Assembly (NCBI GenBank): GCA_910574015.1
Contig: CAJSYQ010000003.1
Span: 124,001-188,000, forward strand
DNA from: Eubacteriaceae bacterium
GTDB lineage: Bacteria > Bacillota > Clostridia > Lachnospirales > Lachnospiraceae
Reading direction: 5' to 3'
DNA length: 64,000 bases
Below, in pieces: positions 36,640 through 45,032 of this stretch. Under the pieces are notes generated by a model. The model made no database searches and had not been told where the DNA came from. It was given only the letters and a program-made list of their open reading frames with translations. Made by a program: the position numbers and the translations under genes. The stretch's first letter is position 1, and every line of letters begins with the position of its first letter.

Positions 36640-37311
36640 ATGAATTATCGTATCAATGTATTTGAAGTAAAAAACAGCGACAACAATGTAAAAGCATATG
36701 CTAATGTAGCATTTGGAGAGTCATTTGTGGTAAGGAATATCGCTATCGTGGCGAGAAAGGACGGAGAGGGTCTTTTTGTGGATATGCCGTCATATCGCAG
36801 TAATGAAGTGGATATCAATGGCAATCCTGTTTACAAGGATATCGCAAACCCAACCACAAAAGAGTTTTATCAGGAGCTTACGGATAATATCCTAAAGGCT
36901 TATGAGCAGCGTGCGGAGCTTGGAAAGGATGGTCTAAAGATTGGCAATGACAGTACGGAGCCTGTGTTCAATGTATCGGTGACAACGATTGACAGAGAGG
37001 GAAGCCAAACAAAAGGGCTTGCGAGAATGTATATCGAGGATTCTTTTGTCGTGCAGAATATCAGTATTGTCGAAGGAAAGAGGGGCCTGTTTGTTTCTAT
37101 GCCGGCTTATAAGAACAGCCGGGGAGATTATCAGGATATCGCATTTCCTATCACTAAGGATTTCAGGGGAAAGCTCTTTGAATCCATTCTTGCTGCTTGC
37201 AAACAGGAGAAAGACAGACCAAGAGAAGCTGCTCCGAAGAAAGAGGCAGAAAATTCACATGATGACGGTTTTCTTGAAGTCGGGGATAAGGATACGCTCC
37301 CCTTTCGTTGA
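36640..37311 (+). CDS. tandem SpoVG-like domain protein
   Basis: This 223-residue protein has two similar halves: NYRINVFEVKNSDNNVKAYA, FGESFVVRNIAIV, LFVDMPSYRS (1-110) and VSVTTIDREGSQTKGLARMY, EDSFVVQNISIV, LFVSMPAYKN (115-200). Each matches SpoVG, a small site-specific DNA-binding regulator that is normally a single domain of about 90 residues. The acidic tail is short. AGTGAGG precedes the ATG. Role on the ICE is unknown. Confidence 0.8.
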   Translation: MNYRINVFEVKNSDNNVKAYANVAFGESFVVRNIAIVARKDGEGLFVDMPSYRSNEVDINGNPVYKDIANPTTKEFYQELTDNILKAYEQRAELGKDGLKIGNDSTEPVFNVSVTTIDREGSQTKGLARMYIEDSFVVQNISIVEGKRGLFVSMPAYKNSRGDYQDIAFPITKDFRGKLFESILAACKQEKDRPREAAPKKEAENSHDDGFLEVGDKDTLPFR

Positions 37312-37334
37312 TGAATGAATATGTTTTTGATGAA

Positions 37335-37353
37335 CCGGGGCTTTATGCCCCGG
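37335..37353 (+). other. GC-only stem-loop after the SpoVG gene
   Basis: CCGGGGC (37335-37341) pairs with GCCCCGG (37347-37353); no T run follows. It probably marks the end of the upstream message or stabilises it. Confidence 0.55.
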
Positions 37354-37381
37354 GGAAAGGAGGAAGTTTTGCAATCAAGTC

Positions 37382-37410
37382 TTGACAAATACACGCAATG
37401 CGTGTATTAT
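37382..37410 (+). promoter_or_regulatory. strong promoter with palindromic operator in the spacer
   Basis: TTGACA (37382-37387), 17 bases and TATTAT (37405-37410). The spacer carries a perfect inverted repeat ATACACGC-AAT-GCGTGTAT (37389-37407). A repressor bound here would block RNA polymerase. The HTH gene starting 38 bases later is the likely regulator. Confidence 0.8.
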
Positions 37411-37447
37411 GTAAGTAAGAAATTAAAGTAGTTATGATGATAAAAGG

Positions 37448-37696
37448 ATGGAGGAGATTGATATAGCTATTGATGCGATGAAAGAGATCAAGAAAATGCG
37501 TGAAGAAGCCGGAATGACAAAAAAGATGTTTAGCGACTTCTTTGGAATCCCATTTAGGACACTTCAGGATTGGGAAGCAGGACTTAGAAAACCGCCTGAC
37601 TATGTGGTGCGGCTTCTTCCTTATAAGCTGAAAGCAGAGTGGGATTATGATAAACGGAGACCTAAGACTTCAGAATCCACAGAAAGCGAGGGATGA
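37448..37696 (+). CDS. helix-turn-helix regulator
   Basis: This protein of about 82 residues has an XRE-like helix-turn-helix: MTKKMFSDFFGIPFRTLQDW followed by EAGLRKPPDYVVRLL. It is driven by the promoter-operator at 37382 and probably controls itself. The start is uncertain: ATG 37448 is placed very close to AAAAGG, and ATG 37478 is an alternative. Confidence 0.7.
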   Translation: MEEIDIAIDAMKEIKKMREEAGMTKKMFSDFFGIPFRTLQDWEAGLRKPPDYVVRLLPYKLKAEWDYDKRRPKTSESTESEG

Positions 37697-37992
37697 TAAG
37701 AGGATATATACAGTGGAATTTTGGAGTCATGAAATAATAAGTCCTGACGGACTTATATTGCAAGTTGCTTCGCAACTTGAGGATGCACAAAAATCATGTG
37801 CAGGAATTATGAAATATAAATATAGCACTCGCAGGGGAAAATGATCTGGAGTACATGGAGAAAGCCTGTGGCGGTGTGGTCGCCGGCCGCTGGTGATTCT
37901 GACGAAACAGCAGGATCTGCTGATAGTCCGAATGTGAGTTGCCATCTAATGTGAATCAGTCTATATGGTTCAAAGAAAGGAAGGCGATTGAT
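37697..37992. other. gap with two hairpins
   Basis: About 296 bases without a clear gene. It holds AAGTCC-TGAC-GGACTT (37739-37754) and CAAGTTGC-TTC-GCAACTTG (37761-37779), neither with a T run. A 65-codon frame here has no ribosome site and no recognisable domain. The ribosome site AAAGGAAGG of the next gene closes the gap. Confidence 0.4.
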
Positions 37993-39111
37993 ATGAGGAC
38001 AACTATTACAAAGAAACCGATTTGGAAGATGCTTACAGCGGTATTATTAGTCATGCTGTTTCTGTCTGTACCGGTGGAAGTCAAAGCGGCTAAAAGGCTT
38101 ACTGCAAAAAAGAAGACTTTATCTGTTGGGCAGGAGTATAATCTGAAAATCAAGGGTTTGTCTAAGAAAGAGAAAAAAAGCAAAAGAAAAGTATCGTGGG
38201 AAATATCAGATAAGAGCGTGGTTGTATTTAAGGGAAAGAAGAAATATGGAGTTACCATCAAGGCGAGGAAAGCCGGCACGGTAAAGGTTACAGGTGTTTA
38301 TAAGGGTAAGAAATATAGATGTAAGATAAAGGTTATCGGAAATGATGAACTTTCAGAAAAGCAGGAAGAAGAAACGGATTGTTCTCAGTCTGGCAAGGCG
38401 AAGCTGAATGCAGGCGAAGCAAAATTATATTACCTTGCGGACGAAGATAAGCAGTTCATCACACAGCCATACGGTCATACAGGCAGCTTTCAATTTACAG
38501 TCTCAGGAGTTCCAAAGGATGAGATTATAAAATGGAGCATTGAGCCGGGCAAAAGTGCAAATTGCTTTCATGTTACGGATAACGGAAATGTCAGCTTGGT
38601 CATGGATCCGGCGATTTTAGACGAGGCGGGTAATGCTACGGTAATAGCGAAACTGGAGAATGGAACAAAGTTGAAAGCCAATCTCTACGGATATTCAGAG
38701 CGAGGCATCGCAGTAAAGCAGGTTATCGAGGATTTTAAGAAAAATTATATAAGCTCAGACATGACACAGTTTGAGAAGATGGAGACCATAGCAAAATATG
38801 TGGAGCAGGAATATGATTATGTGCCTTATCAGTCTGATTGGCGGTATATGGTTATCAGTGGCGGAGGAGATTGTTTTTCAAGCAGATACTTTGTCAAATA
38901 TTTATGCGAATCCGTTGGGATGAAAGCGCTTTCTTGCATAGGTGAAAACTATCACGGGAATACGCTGGTTCAGGCAGACGGTAAGATGTACATCGTTGTG
39001 ACGGGATTTAACGAGCCGAGACCCAGGCGGTACATGATTCTGCAACCGTCAGATGAAAACCTTCAGAATATAGCGAAAGAGAGCAGGATAGACTTGTCGT
39101 ACTTCGACTAG
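37993..39111 (+). CDS. exported transglutaminase-like protein with Ig-like domain
   Basis: This 372-residue protein has a signal peptide (about 1-31, ending VKAA), an Ig-like (BIG2-type) region at about 35-110, a middle beta-rich part and a C-terminal transglutaminase-like domain: catalytic Cys in GGGDCFSSRYFVKYLCESVG, His in ENYHGNTLV, with a possible Asp/Asn downstream. It is probably exported and may act on cell-wall or surface proteins. There is no LPXTG. GAAAGGAAGG precedes the ATG. Confidence 0.75.
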   Translation: MRTTITKKPIWKMLTAVLLVMLFLSVPVEVKAAKRLTAKKKTLSVGQEYNLKIKGLSKKEKKSKRKVSWEISDKSVVVFKGKKKYGVTIKARKAGTVKVTGVYKGKKYRCKIKVIGNDELSEKQEEETDCSQSGKAKLNAGEAKLYYLADEDKQFITQPYGHTGSFQFTVSGVPKDEIIKWSIEPGKSANCFHVTDNGNVSLVMDPAILDEAGNATVIAKLENGTKLKANLYGYSERGIAVKQVIEDFKKNYISSDMTQFEKMETIAKYVEQEYDYVPYQSDWRYMVISGGGDCFSSRYFVKYLCESVGMKALSCIGENYHGNTLVQADGKMYIVVTGFNEPRPRRYMILQPSDENLQNIAKESRIDLSYFD

Positions 39112-39235
39112 AGACGGGAAATTCTGATGGCAGATCAAGAGAAAAAATATTCCTTTTGTCGAATGATGTCGCAATATAATTAAGAAAAAGCCTTGACTTT
39201 TGTGATATACACTAGTTAAATTATATTTGTTAGAT

Positions 39236-39249
39236 GTAAGAAGTTATAC
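39236..39249 (+). repeat. 14-bp motif shared by two promoters, copy 1
   Basis: GTAAGAAGTTATAC lies just after a possible -10 (TATATT) ahead of the gene at 39291. The same 14 bases occur at 39823-39836. Confidence 0.6.
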
Positions 39250-39290
39250 ATAACAAATTATTAACAATGAAACATACGCAAGGAGAAGAG

Positions 39291-39530
39291 ATGAACAGAA
39301 AAGAGGCAAAAAAGATAATCAAGGATATTGCGAAAAGAGAAGGAAAAATTGAAAAAATAATAAGAGACGAGATGAAGGAGGCAATAGCCATAGGGTATAT
39401 GAATGCCGGGAAACAAGCTTTGTGGATTGATTTATTTGGGGCAGGACATATACCGGAACCTGAAGAATTTATTTTGAAGCTAAGCGGACAGATAAAAGGA
39501 GAACATAATGTAAAGCAGATGTTTTCTTAG
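39291..39530 (+). CDS. small hypothetical protein
   Basis: This 79-residue protein begins MNRKEAKKIIKDIAKREGK and has a helical, Lys/Glu-rich first half and GHIPEPEEFILKLSGQIKGE near the end. The start at 39291 follows AAGGAGAAG. It converges with the XRE gene, the stops overlapping. No family recognised. Confidence 0.55.
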   Translation: MNRKEAKKIIKDIAKREGKIEKIIRDEMKEAIAIGYMNAGKQALWIDLFGAGHIPEPEEFILKLSGQIKGEHNVKQMFS

Positions 39531-39748
39531 GATTTTGGCTGGTATTCTAATAAGTCAGAGATGCTACAATTTAATGTGTCACATATACGAACCAATACAT
39601 CGGTATCAAGTCTGGTTATTGTGTTGTTCAGATATCCGTTTAATTGCGAGCGTTGTAATTCTGCCCGTTGGCAAAATTTGTTTTTGCTCAAACCGGTTTT
39701 CTTTAGTAGTTCATCCAGATGGATGACAATAGTGCCTCTGTCCGACAT
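39527..39748 (-). CDS. XRE-family HTH regulator
   Basis: This 73-residue protein is almost all helix-turn-helix: IHLDELLKKTGLSKNKFCQR, AELQRSQLNGYLNN, LVRICDTLNCSISDLLEY. This is the short YozG-like XRE type. AAGGAGG precedes the start and a TATAAT -10 lies at 39782-39777 on the minus strand. It sits between two genes whose promoters share a 14-bp motif, which may be its operator (inference). Confidence 0.85.
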   Translation of the reverse strand: MSDRGTIVIHLDELLKKTGLSKNKFCQRAELQRSQLNGYLNNTITRLDTDVLVRICDTLNCSISDLLEYQPKS

Positions 39749-39822
39749 GGTATACCTCCTTAAGTCTTTTGAGTTTATTATATACTTTGCTTATCTGAAA
39801 AATCAGTTATAATATGTTGTAG

Positions 39823-39836
39823 GTAAGAAGTTATAC
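39823..39836 (+). repeat. 14-bp motif shared by two promoters, copy 2
   Basis: GTAAGAAGTTATAC follows TATAAT (39808-39813) upstream of the gene at 39859. Confidence 0.6.
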
Positions 39837-39858
39837 GAAGTATACTGGAGGGCGATAT

Positions 39859-40125
39859 ATGTTAAGTGTAGAGGATATGAAACTGTTGATTGAAACAGAG
39901 GATGAGATACACCAGATGGACAAAGTTTTTGAACAGCTTACGGGACAGGGACATGCCAATGGTGATTTTATAAAATTAGATAATGTTTATGATGTGATTC
40001 AGCGCAATGCTCACTCTGTATACATAGGTTCGGAAGAGGCAGACCTGAAATTTATGGAAATATTATATGACAAGCAAAAGACGGCAGTTGAGCGTGCAGA
40101 AATTTTGTTAGGCGGCAATGTGTAG
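39859..40125 (+). CDS. hypothetical protein similar to the C-terminal half of the next gene
   Basis: This 88-residue protein starts MLSVEDMKLLIETEDEIHQM. The layout LSVEDMKLLI, then a helix, then VYDVIQRNAHS matches FLTVEDMTRLISVYDAVSQL and IFNIIREASSS in the second half of the protein at 40162, so they are probably partial paralogs. GGAGGGCGAT precedes the ATG. Confidence 0.6.
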   Translation: MLSVEDMKLLIETEDEIHQMDKVFEQLTGQGHANGDFIKLDNVYDVIQRNAHSVYIGSEEADLKFMEILYDKQKTAVERAEILLGGNV

Positions 40126-40161
40126 GATATTGAACAGATTAGCAGAGAAAGGGGAAAGACC

Positions 40162-40719
40162 ATGACGACGGAAGAGATAGAAAATTTGCGTAAAGTACGG
40201 ATGGGAGAAGTATTAGAGGAACAGTTAAAGGAAGATGCTAATTTTGTGCAGGCACAGAAAGAATGGCGTGCTGCTGTTAATGAATTTGATGCATTGGTGC
40301 CAATGACAAAAAAACAGTGGCTTGCGTTTGACAATGTAGAGAGTATTTTTTTGAATTACAGTGTAGCCTATGGAGAAGCTGCATACAGATTGGGCTTTTC
40401 AGATGGGATTCAGATTGGAATGGAACAGAAGTTTGACGAGAGAAAATCCTTTCTGACTGTTGAAGATATGACAAGACTTATTTCTGTTTATGATGCAGTC
40501 AGTCAGCTGAAACAGCTTTTGCTTGGAGATGCGGATGAACAAGGGGAAGAAAACGGATTGTTTCATGTTTTTGAAGAGATTTTTAATATCATTAGAGAGG
40601 CATCCAGTTCTAAAATCCGGTTTTTGGGGGAAGATGCGATTGATAAGATTGTCTTTATCTTGAATGATGAAACAATGAAACCGGAAGAGAGGGCAAAAAA
40701 ATTATTGGCATTGGATTGA
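40162..40719 (+). CDS. DUF6809-like hypothetical protein
   Basis: This 185-residue protein has an N-terminal half (EWRAAVNEFDALVPMTKKQW, YSVAYGEAAYRLGFSDGIQI) that fits DUF6809-type small helical proteins of Lachnospiraceae. The C-terminal half repeats the type of domain seen in the gene at 39859. Function unknown. Confidence 0.55.
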   Translation: MTTEEIENLRKVRMGEVLEEQLKEDANFVQAQKEWRAAVNEFDALVPMTKKQWLAFDNVESIFLNYSVAYGEAAYRLGFSDGIQIGMEQKFDERKSFLTVEDMTRLISVYDAVSQLKQLLLGDADEQGEENGLFHVFEEIFNIIREASSSKIRFLGEDAIDKIVFILNDETMKPEERAKKLLALD

Positions 40720-40825
40720 GATTGGCATTAAAACGTTAGGAAAATGCACGAAGCTGTGGTACAATGTTATTTTAGAAGAGAACAGCAATCGGAATTTGAA
40801 TATTTAAAACAAACGGAGGTAGAGT

Positions 40826-41203
40826 ATGTGGTTTTGGTGGTTTATGTTTTGTTGTGATATATTAATTCCTGTTACTATGATTGCATGCGGGCGGATGATG
40901 TGGAAACACTGTCCTAAAAATATAAATGGTTTAATGGGATATCGTACCTCTCGTTCTATGAAAAACATGGATACGTGGAAATTTGCACATGAACATTGTG
41001 GAAAGTTATGGTGGAAAATTGGTTGGATTATTTTGATACCATCTATAATTGTTCATATTCCGTTTTATAAAACAGATGATAATACGATTGGAGTGGTAGG
41101 TGGGATTTTAGCAACAGTGCAAGTTATTATTTTGATAGCTTCAATATTTCCAACCGAAAGAGCGTTAAAAAGAAATTTTACAGATGACGGGATTAGGAGA
41201 TAA
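40826..41203 (+). CDS. SdpI-family membrane protein
   Basis: This 125-residue protein has the SdpI signature NGLMGYRTSRSMKNMDTWKF, AHEHCGKLWWKIG, and three hydrophobic segments (about 4-20, 65-80, 90-108). SdpI gives immunity to the SDP killing factor in Bacillus; many family members have other or unknown roles. CGGAGGTAG precedes the ATG. Confidence 0.8.
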   Translation: MWFWWFMFCCDILIPVTMIACGRMMWKHCPKNINGLMGYRTSRSMKNMDTWKFAHEHCGKLWWKIGWIILIPSIIVHIPFYKTDDNTIGVVGGILATVQVIILIASIFPTERALKRNFTDDGIRR

Positions 41204-41262
41204 ATAGGGATTCATCAGACGATTTAATGAGAGAAAATTCTGAATTTATGGTGAGGTAGATA

Positions 41263-42084
41263 ATGAAAGAGGAGATAATAACAACTGATTCTGGAAGTGT
41301 TTATTATTGGTTATCAGATTGCTTTGACCATGATAAGCCAACTCTGTTCTTTTTACATGGAATGACAGGTGATCATTCTATGTTTCAAGAGCAGATGGGA
41401 TATTTTTTTGATAAATATAATCTCGTTTTATGGGATGCTCCGGCTCATGGAAAGTCCAGGCCATTTGAGGGTTTTACCTATGAGAAAGCCGCAAACATCA
41501 TCAAACAAATATTTGAGAAAAGCAATATTACACAGGCTGTTTTTGTCGGGCAGTCTATGGGTGGGTTTATCACACAAGCTGTAATAAAACGATTTCCAGC
41601 AATCGTGAAAGCATTTGTTGCAATTGATAGCACACCATATGGAAATAGTTATTATTCAAAGTCTGATGTTTTTTGGTTGAAACAAATTGAATGGATGGCT
41701 TATCTTTGTCCGCTAGGATGGCTGAAAAAGGCAGTGGCAAAGCAGGTCAGTGAAACTTCAAATACATATAATAATATGCTTAGTATGCTGTCTGTGTATG
41801 ATAAAAAAGAACTGTGCTACTTAATGGGAATAGGATATGCGGGATTTTTAGATGATAATTGTAATTTGGATATAAGTTGTCCTGTGTTGTTATTGTTAGG
41901 CGAAAAAGATAGAACTGGTAAAGTAAAATTATATAATAAAATGTGGTCGAAACAGACAGGATATGATTTAATTATCGTAGAAAATGCGGGTCATAATTCA
42001 AATGTGGATAATCCTGTAGTAGTGAATCAGAAAATAGAAAAGTTTGTGGAAGGATTAGATCGTTTAATTCCTGTCGGAGAGTGA
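41263..42084 (+). CDS. alpha/beta hydrolase
   Basis: This 273-residue protein has the oxyanion-region HGMTGDHSMFQ, the nucleophile elbow VGQSMGGFITQ, an acid in LLLLGEKDRTG and His in VENAGHNSNVDNP: a complete catalytic triad. The substrate cannot be told. No signal peptide, so probably cytoplasmic. Confidence 0.85.
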   Translation: MKEEIITTDSGSVYYWLSDCFDHDKPTLFFLHGMTGDHSMFQEQMGYFFDKYNLVLWDAPAHGKSRPFEGFTYEKAANIIKQIFEKSNITQAVFVGQSMGGFITQAVIKRFPAIVKAFVAIDSTPYGNSYYSKSDVFWLKQIEWMAYLCPLGWLKKAVAKQVSETSNTYNNMLSMLSVYDKKELCYLMGIGYAGFLDDNCNLDISCPVLLLLGEKDRTGKVKLYNKMWSKQTGYDLIIVENAGHNSNVDNPVVVNQKIEKFVEGLDRLIPVGE

Positions 42085-42152
42085 TACAACAAAACTCCAA
42101 CCGGTGTTTGATTACTTGTTAATTTCCAATTTTAATCACAGGGAGGAATACA

Positions 42153-42740
42153 TTGAAAAGTTTGATTACGAAGGTGCTCAGTATATGTATTGCCGTAGTA
42201 ATTGCAACATACCTGATTATTTATGCGCAAAATGCCATGATTACAAAGGTGCTTAGCGTGTGTATTGTTGCGGAAATGGTAATATACTGGATTGTTTATG
42301 CGGAAAATACAAGAAAACGAAAAAAACAGGAATCACAGAGACATGACTATTTATATGCAAAAGACAGCGATTTGCCGTTATCTGTAAATTGGAATGAGAT
42401 CAATGATTTTTTGCTGGATTCGGAATATGGCGTAAATATGCCGGAGGCACAGTGGTTTATGCTGGATTGGGCTAGGCAGCCCTGTGTGGAGGATGGAATA
42501 AAGGAAGGAAAATTTTCCATGAAATCTTTTCGTGTGTTACAGGCTTTAAGTAATGATATGAAACACATTTTTTATGAGGTGCGGTTTTATTATGACCGTG
42601 GTCCGAGTGTAGAAGATAAAAGCACGAAGTACGAAGCTGTAAAAAAGGTATTGGATACAAAATACGCCGGACTGACAGAAGAAATGCGTGATAATATCTA
42701 TAACCAATTTGTTACGGTATATGAAAAAAAGAAGAATTGA
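42153..42740 (+). CDS. hypothetical membrane-anchored protein with duplicated helix
   Basis: This 195-residue protein starts at TTG 42153 with GGGAGG seven bases upstream. Its first 53 residues hold the same membrane segment twice: ITKVLSICIAVVIATYLIIY and ITKVLSVCIVAEMVIYWIVY. The rest is soluble and unassigned (QWFMLDWARQPCVEDGIKEG). The DNA of the two helices is also alike, suggesting recent duplication. Confidence 0.55.
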   Translation: MKSLITKVLSICIAVVIATYLIIYAQNAMITKVLSVCIVAEMVIYWIVYAENTRKRKKQESQRHDYLYAKDSDLPLSVNWNEINDFLLDSEYGVNMPEAQWFMLDWARQPCVEDGIKEGKFSMKSFRVLQALSNDMKHIFYEVRFYYDRGPSVEDKSTKYEAVKKVLDTKYAGLTEEMRDNIYNQFVTVYEKKKN

Positions 42741-42777
42741 TATATTTGCACATAAACATGAAAGCGGGGAATTATAT

Positions 42778-43773
42778 ATGGCGAAGGGCGAAAACCAAAG
42801 GCTTAAGCTGTTTTATCTGTTGGATATACTAAATACCTATACGGATGATGAGCATGCACTTTCCATGGCAGAGATTATAGTAAAACTGGCAGCGTATGGG
42901 GTAAATGCAGAGAGAAAGTCTCTTTATACGGATATAGAGGAGCTTCGGCACTACGGAGCAGATATTATCGGGGAAAAAGCCGGTCAGGGTTATACCTATC
43001 GCATTGGAAATAGAAAATTTGAGATCGCAGAGTTGAAGCTTTTGATGGATGCGGTGCAGTCATCGAAGTTTATCACAAGAAAGAAATCGTCTGAACTTAT
43101 CAAAAAGCTGGAGGATCAGACGAGCAAATACCATGCTGCTACCCTGAACCATCAGGTTTTCGTGGCCGGACGTGTAAAGACAATGAATGAGAGCATTTAT
43201 TACAATGTAGATCTGATACATACGGCTATCTCCGAGGATGTTAAGGTCAGATTCCGGTATTTTATGTGGGATGAAAACAAGAAACAGGTTTACAGGCGGG
43301 AAGGAGCGTATTACAGCGTGTCACCCTGGGGACTCACATGGGATGACGAAAATTATTACATGATCGGTTATGATGATGCGTACGAAAGCATACGCTACTA
43401 CCGGGTAGACAAGATGAAGAAGATACTCCTTACTGAGGATAAGCGGGAAGGCAGGGATAGGTTCGACTCTTTGGATATGGCTGCTTACTCAAAGAAGCGT
43501 TTTGGAATGTTCGATGGTGAAGAGACAGAGGTGAAGCTGTTGTGCGAGAATGATATGGCAGGTGTTATTATAGACCGATTTGGAAAGTCCACACCTTTTT
43601 TGAAACAGGATGAAAATCATTTTGTTGCAATCGTATCTGTGGCAGTGAGCGTTCAGTTTCTCGGTTGGATTATGGCTTTGGGCGACGGAGTGAAGGTTGT
43701 TGGTCCGGAATCTGTAGTGGAAGAGATGAAAGCGGAAATAAGCAGGCTGAATGAGATGTATCTGGAAGGATGA
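42778..43773 (+). CDS. WYL-domain transcriptional regulator
   Basis: This 331-residue protein has a winged helix at about 10-75 (LSMAEIIVKLAAYGVNAERK), followed by a WYL-type domain (about 140-230: VRFRYFMWDENKKQVYRREG, YSVSPWGLTWDDENYYMIGY, YRVDKM) and a C-terminal extension. WYL proteins often control defence loci and sense nucleic-acid ligands. It could control the nearby defence island (inference). The ATG at 42778 follows GGGGAA. Confidence 0.85.
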   Translation: MAKGENQRLKLFYLLDILNTYTDDEHALSMAEIIVKLAAYGVNAERKSLYTDIEELRHYGADIIGEKAGQGYTYRIGNRKFEIAELKLLMDAVQSSKFITRKKSSELIKKLEDQTSKYHAATLNHQVFVAGRVKTMNESIYYNVDLIHTAISEDVKVRFRYFMWDENKKQVYRREGAYYSVSPWGLTWDDENYYMIGYDDAYESIRYYRVDKMKKILLTEDKREGRDRFDSLDMAAYSKKRFGMFDGEETEVKLLCENDMAGVIIDRFGKSTPFLKQDENHFVAIVSVAVSVQFLGWIMALGDGVKVVGPESVVEEMKAEISRLNEMYLEG

Positions 43774-44007
43774 GATATCGCATCGGAATCATGGTATTCT
43801 GGTGCGGATTTTTGATATTGGAAAATATACAGTATGCAATTATCCTGCCTTGATAGAAGAAGATTCTGGTATGTCCTATAAACATCCTATAAACAGGATG
43901 TTTAAACAATATCTAAAAAATAAGATGAGTACAGACTTTTGGACACCATTCTGTGTTATATTGATTGTAATGAAAAAAAGTGAAGCAGCAGAGGGGAGGA
44001 TTTGAAC

Positions 44008-44313
44008 ATGGCCGGACTTAATTTTTTTGATAAAATGTTTGATTTTAATCATGATGGAAAGCTTGGGGCGATTGAGAATGGAGCTAAATGGGCTACGGTA
44101 GCTCATATTATGGATGATAACAGTAAAGCAAGTGATTCATCTTATGGTGTAAGTTCTTCCGGCTCATATGATTCTGGACTGGATGATATGCAGCAACTGG
44201 ATTTGGAACTGGCAGGACTTGATGCAGAAGATTTGGAATTTATGGATGAGGATGAGTGTAGGGAGGCATTGGAAGATGCAGGATTAGATCCAGATGATTA
44301 TGATTTTGACTAG
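44008..44313 (+). CDS. small acidic protein with an EF-hand-like loop
   Basis: This 101-residue protein has DFNHDGKLGAIE near residue 12, which has the calcium-loop pattern, a Ser-rich middle and a strongly acidic end (LDAEDLEFMDEDECREALED). GGAGG at 43995-43999 fits ATG 44008. I do not recognise a family. Confidence 0.55.
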   Translation: MAGLNFFDKMFDFNHDGKLGAIENGAKWATVAHIMDDNSKASDSSYGVSSSGSYDSGLDDMQQLDLELAGLDAEDLEFMDEDECREALEDAGLDPDDYDFD

Positions 44314-44490
44314 ATATGGAGACATGGAGTGATGGTATGTGTTTTTTTCGCGAAGCAACGAGCCAAGCGCGAGCTTGCTCGCATTTGTCGCCTGCTGCGA
44401 GGTATTTGGCTGGATTTCAAGGCTGATGTAATGGTATTACAAAGAACATCTGATTTAAGAAGTAAAGTAAGATATTGAGGAGAATTTGCC

Positions 44491-44967
44491 ATGAAACGAT
44501 TATTGAAAAAGTCTTTTGTATTTGTAACAGTTGTAACTCTTGTGTTTGGTTTAACTGGTTGTGCAGAAAAACGAGAATGTTTATATCCGGGATGCAATAA
44601 TGAGGCGATTGGTAATATGGGTGCTTGTTATAAACATGGTAAAAATAATTCATCCCAAAGTTCACATATTAACGATGATAACGAGACTGATGTCTATTAT
44701 TCGCACAGCACTGACGGTAACAAGTCCGGTGTTGCTAATTCGTACAATAGTTTCAGTAATAAAAATCGTGATTATTCATCATCAAGCTCTTCTAGCAGTA
44801 AAAGCTATAATTCAGATATGTATAATTATGATAATGCAGAAGATTATGCAGAAGATTATGCGGAGGATTATGCAGAGGATGAATTTGGAGATACTGAAAG
44901 TGAAGAAGTGTATGAATATGGATATGAAGAAGCTTATGATGATTGGGAAGAGGAAATTGACGAATAG
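44491..44967 (+). CDS. putative lipoprotein with acidic repeats
   Basis: This 158-residue protein has a lipoprotein signal ending LTGC (Cys about 24), a short Cys-containing part (CLYPGCNNEAIGNMGACYKH, a small zinc-finger-like motif), then Ser-rich and Asp/Glu/Tyr-rich tails with the repeated AEDY unit. Probably membrane-anchored and outside the cell. GAGGAGAA precedes the ATG. Confidence 0.65.
   Translation: MKRLLKKSFVFVTVVTLVFGLTGCAEKRECLYPGCNNEAIGNMGACYKHGKNNSSQSSHINDDNETDVYYSHSTDGNKSGVANSYNSFSNKNRDYSSSSSSSSKSYNSDMYNYDNAEDYAEDYAEDYAEDEFGDTESEEVYEYGYEEAYDDWEEEIDE
44836..44883 (+). repeat. 12-bp tandem repeat, four units
   Basis: Four units of the type GCAGAAGATTAT (the last degenerate) code for the AEDY repeats. 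Units 1 and 2 are identical. Confidence 0.8.
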
Positions 44968-45032
44968 GGAGCAATTACAATTTATTGGTTTATATGCAGG
45001 AATAGATTAGTCTATTGACAGAGAGGTAGAAT

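Noticed and set aside
37647-37844. 65-codon frame after the HTH gene
   Set aside because: No ribosome site, overlaps the HTH gene end and spans two strong hairpins.
43751-44005. 84-codon frame after the WYL regulator
   Set aside because: It overlaps the WYL gene end, lacks a ribosome site and resembles no family; the true next gene starts at 44008.
44561-45010. 149-codon frame overlapping the lipoprotein gene
   Set aside because: Its Met/Ile-rich product is what the other frame of the Asp/Glu/Tyr repeats would give; the lipoprotein frame has the signal peptide and ribosome site.
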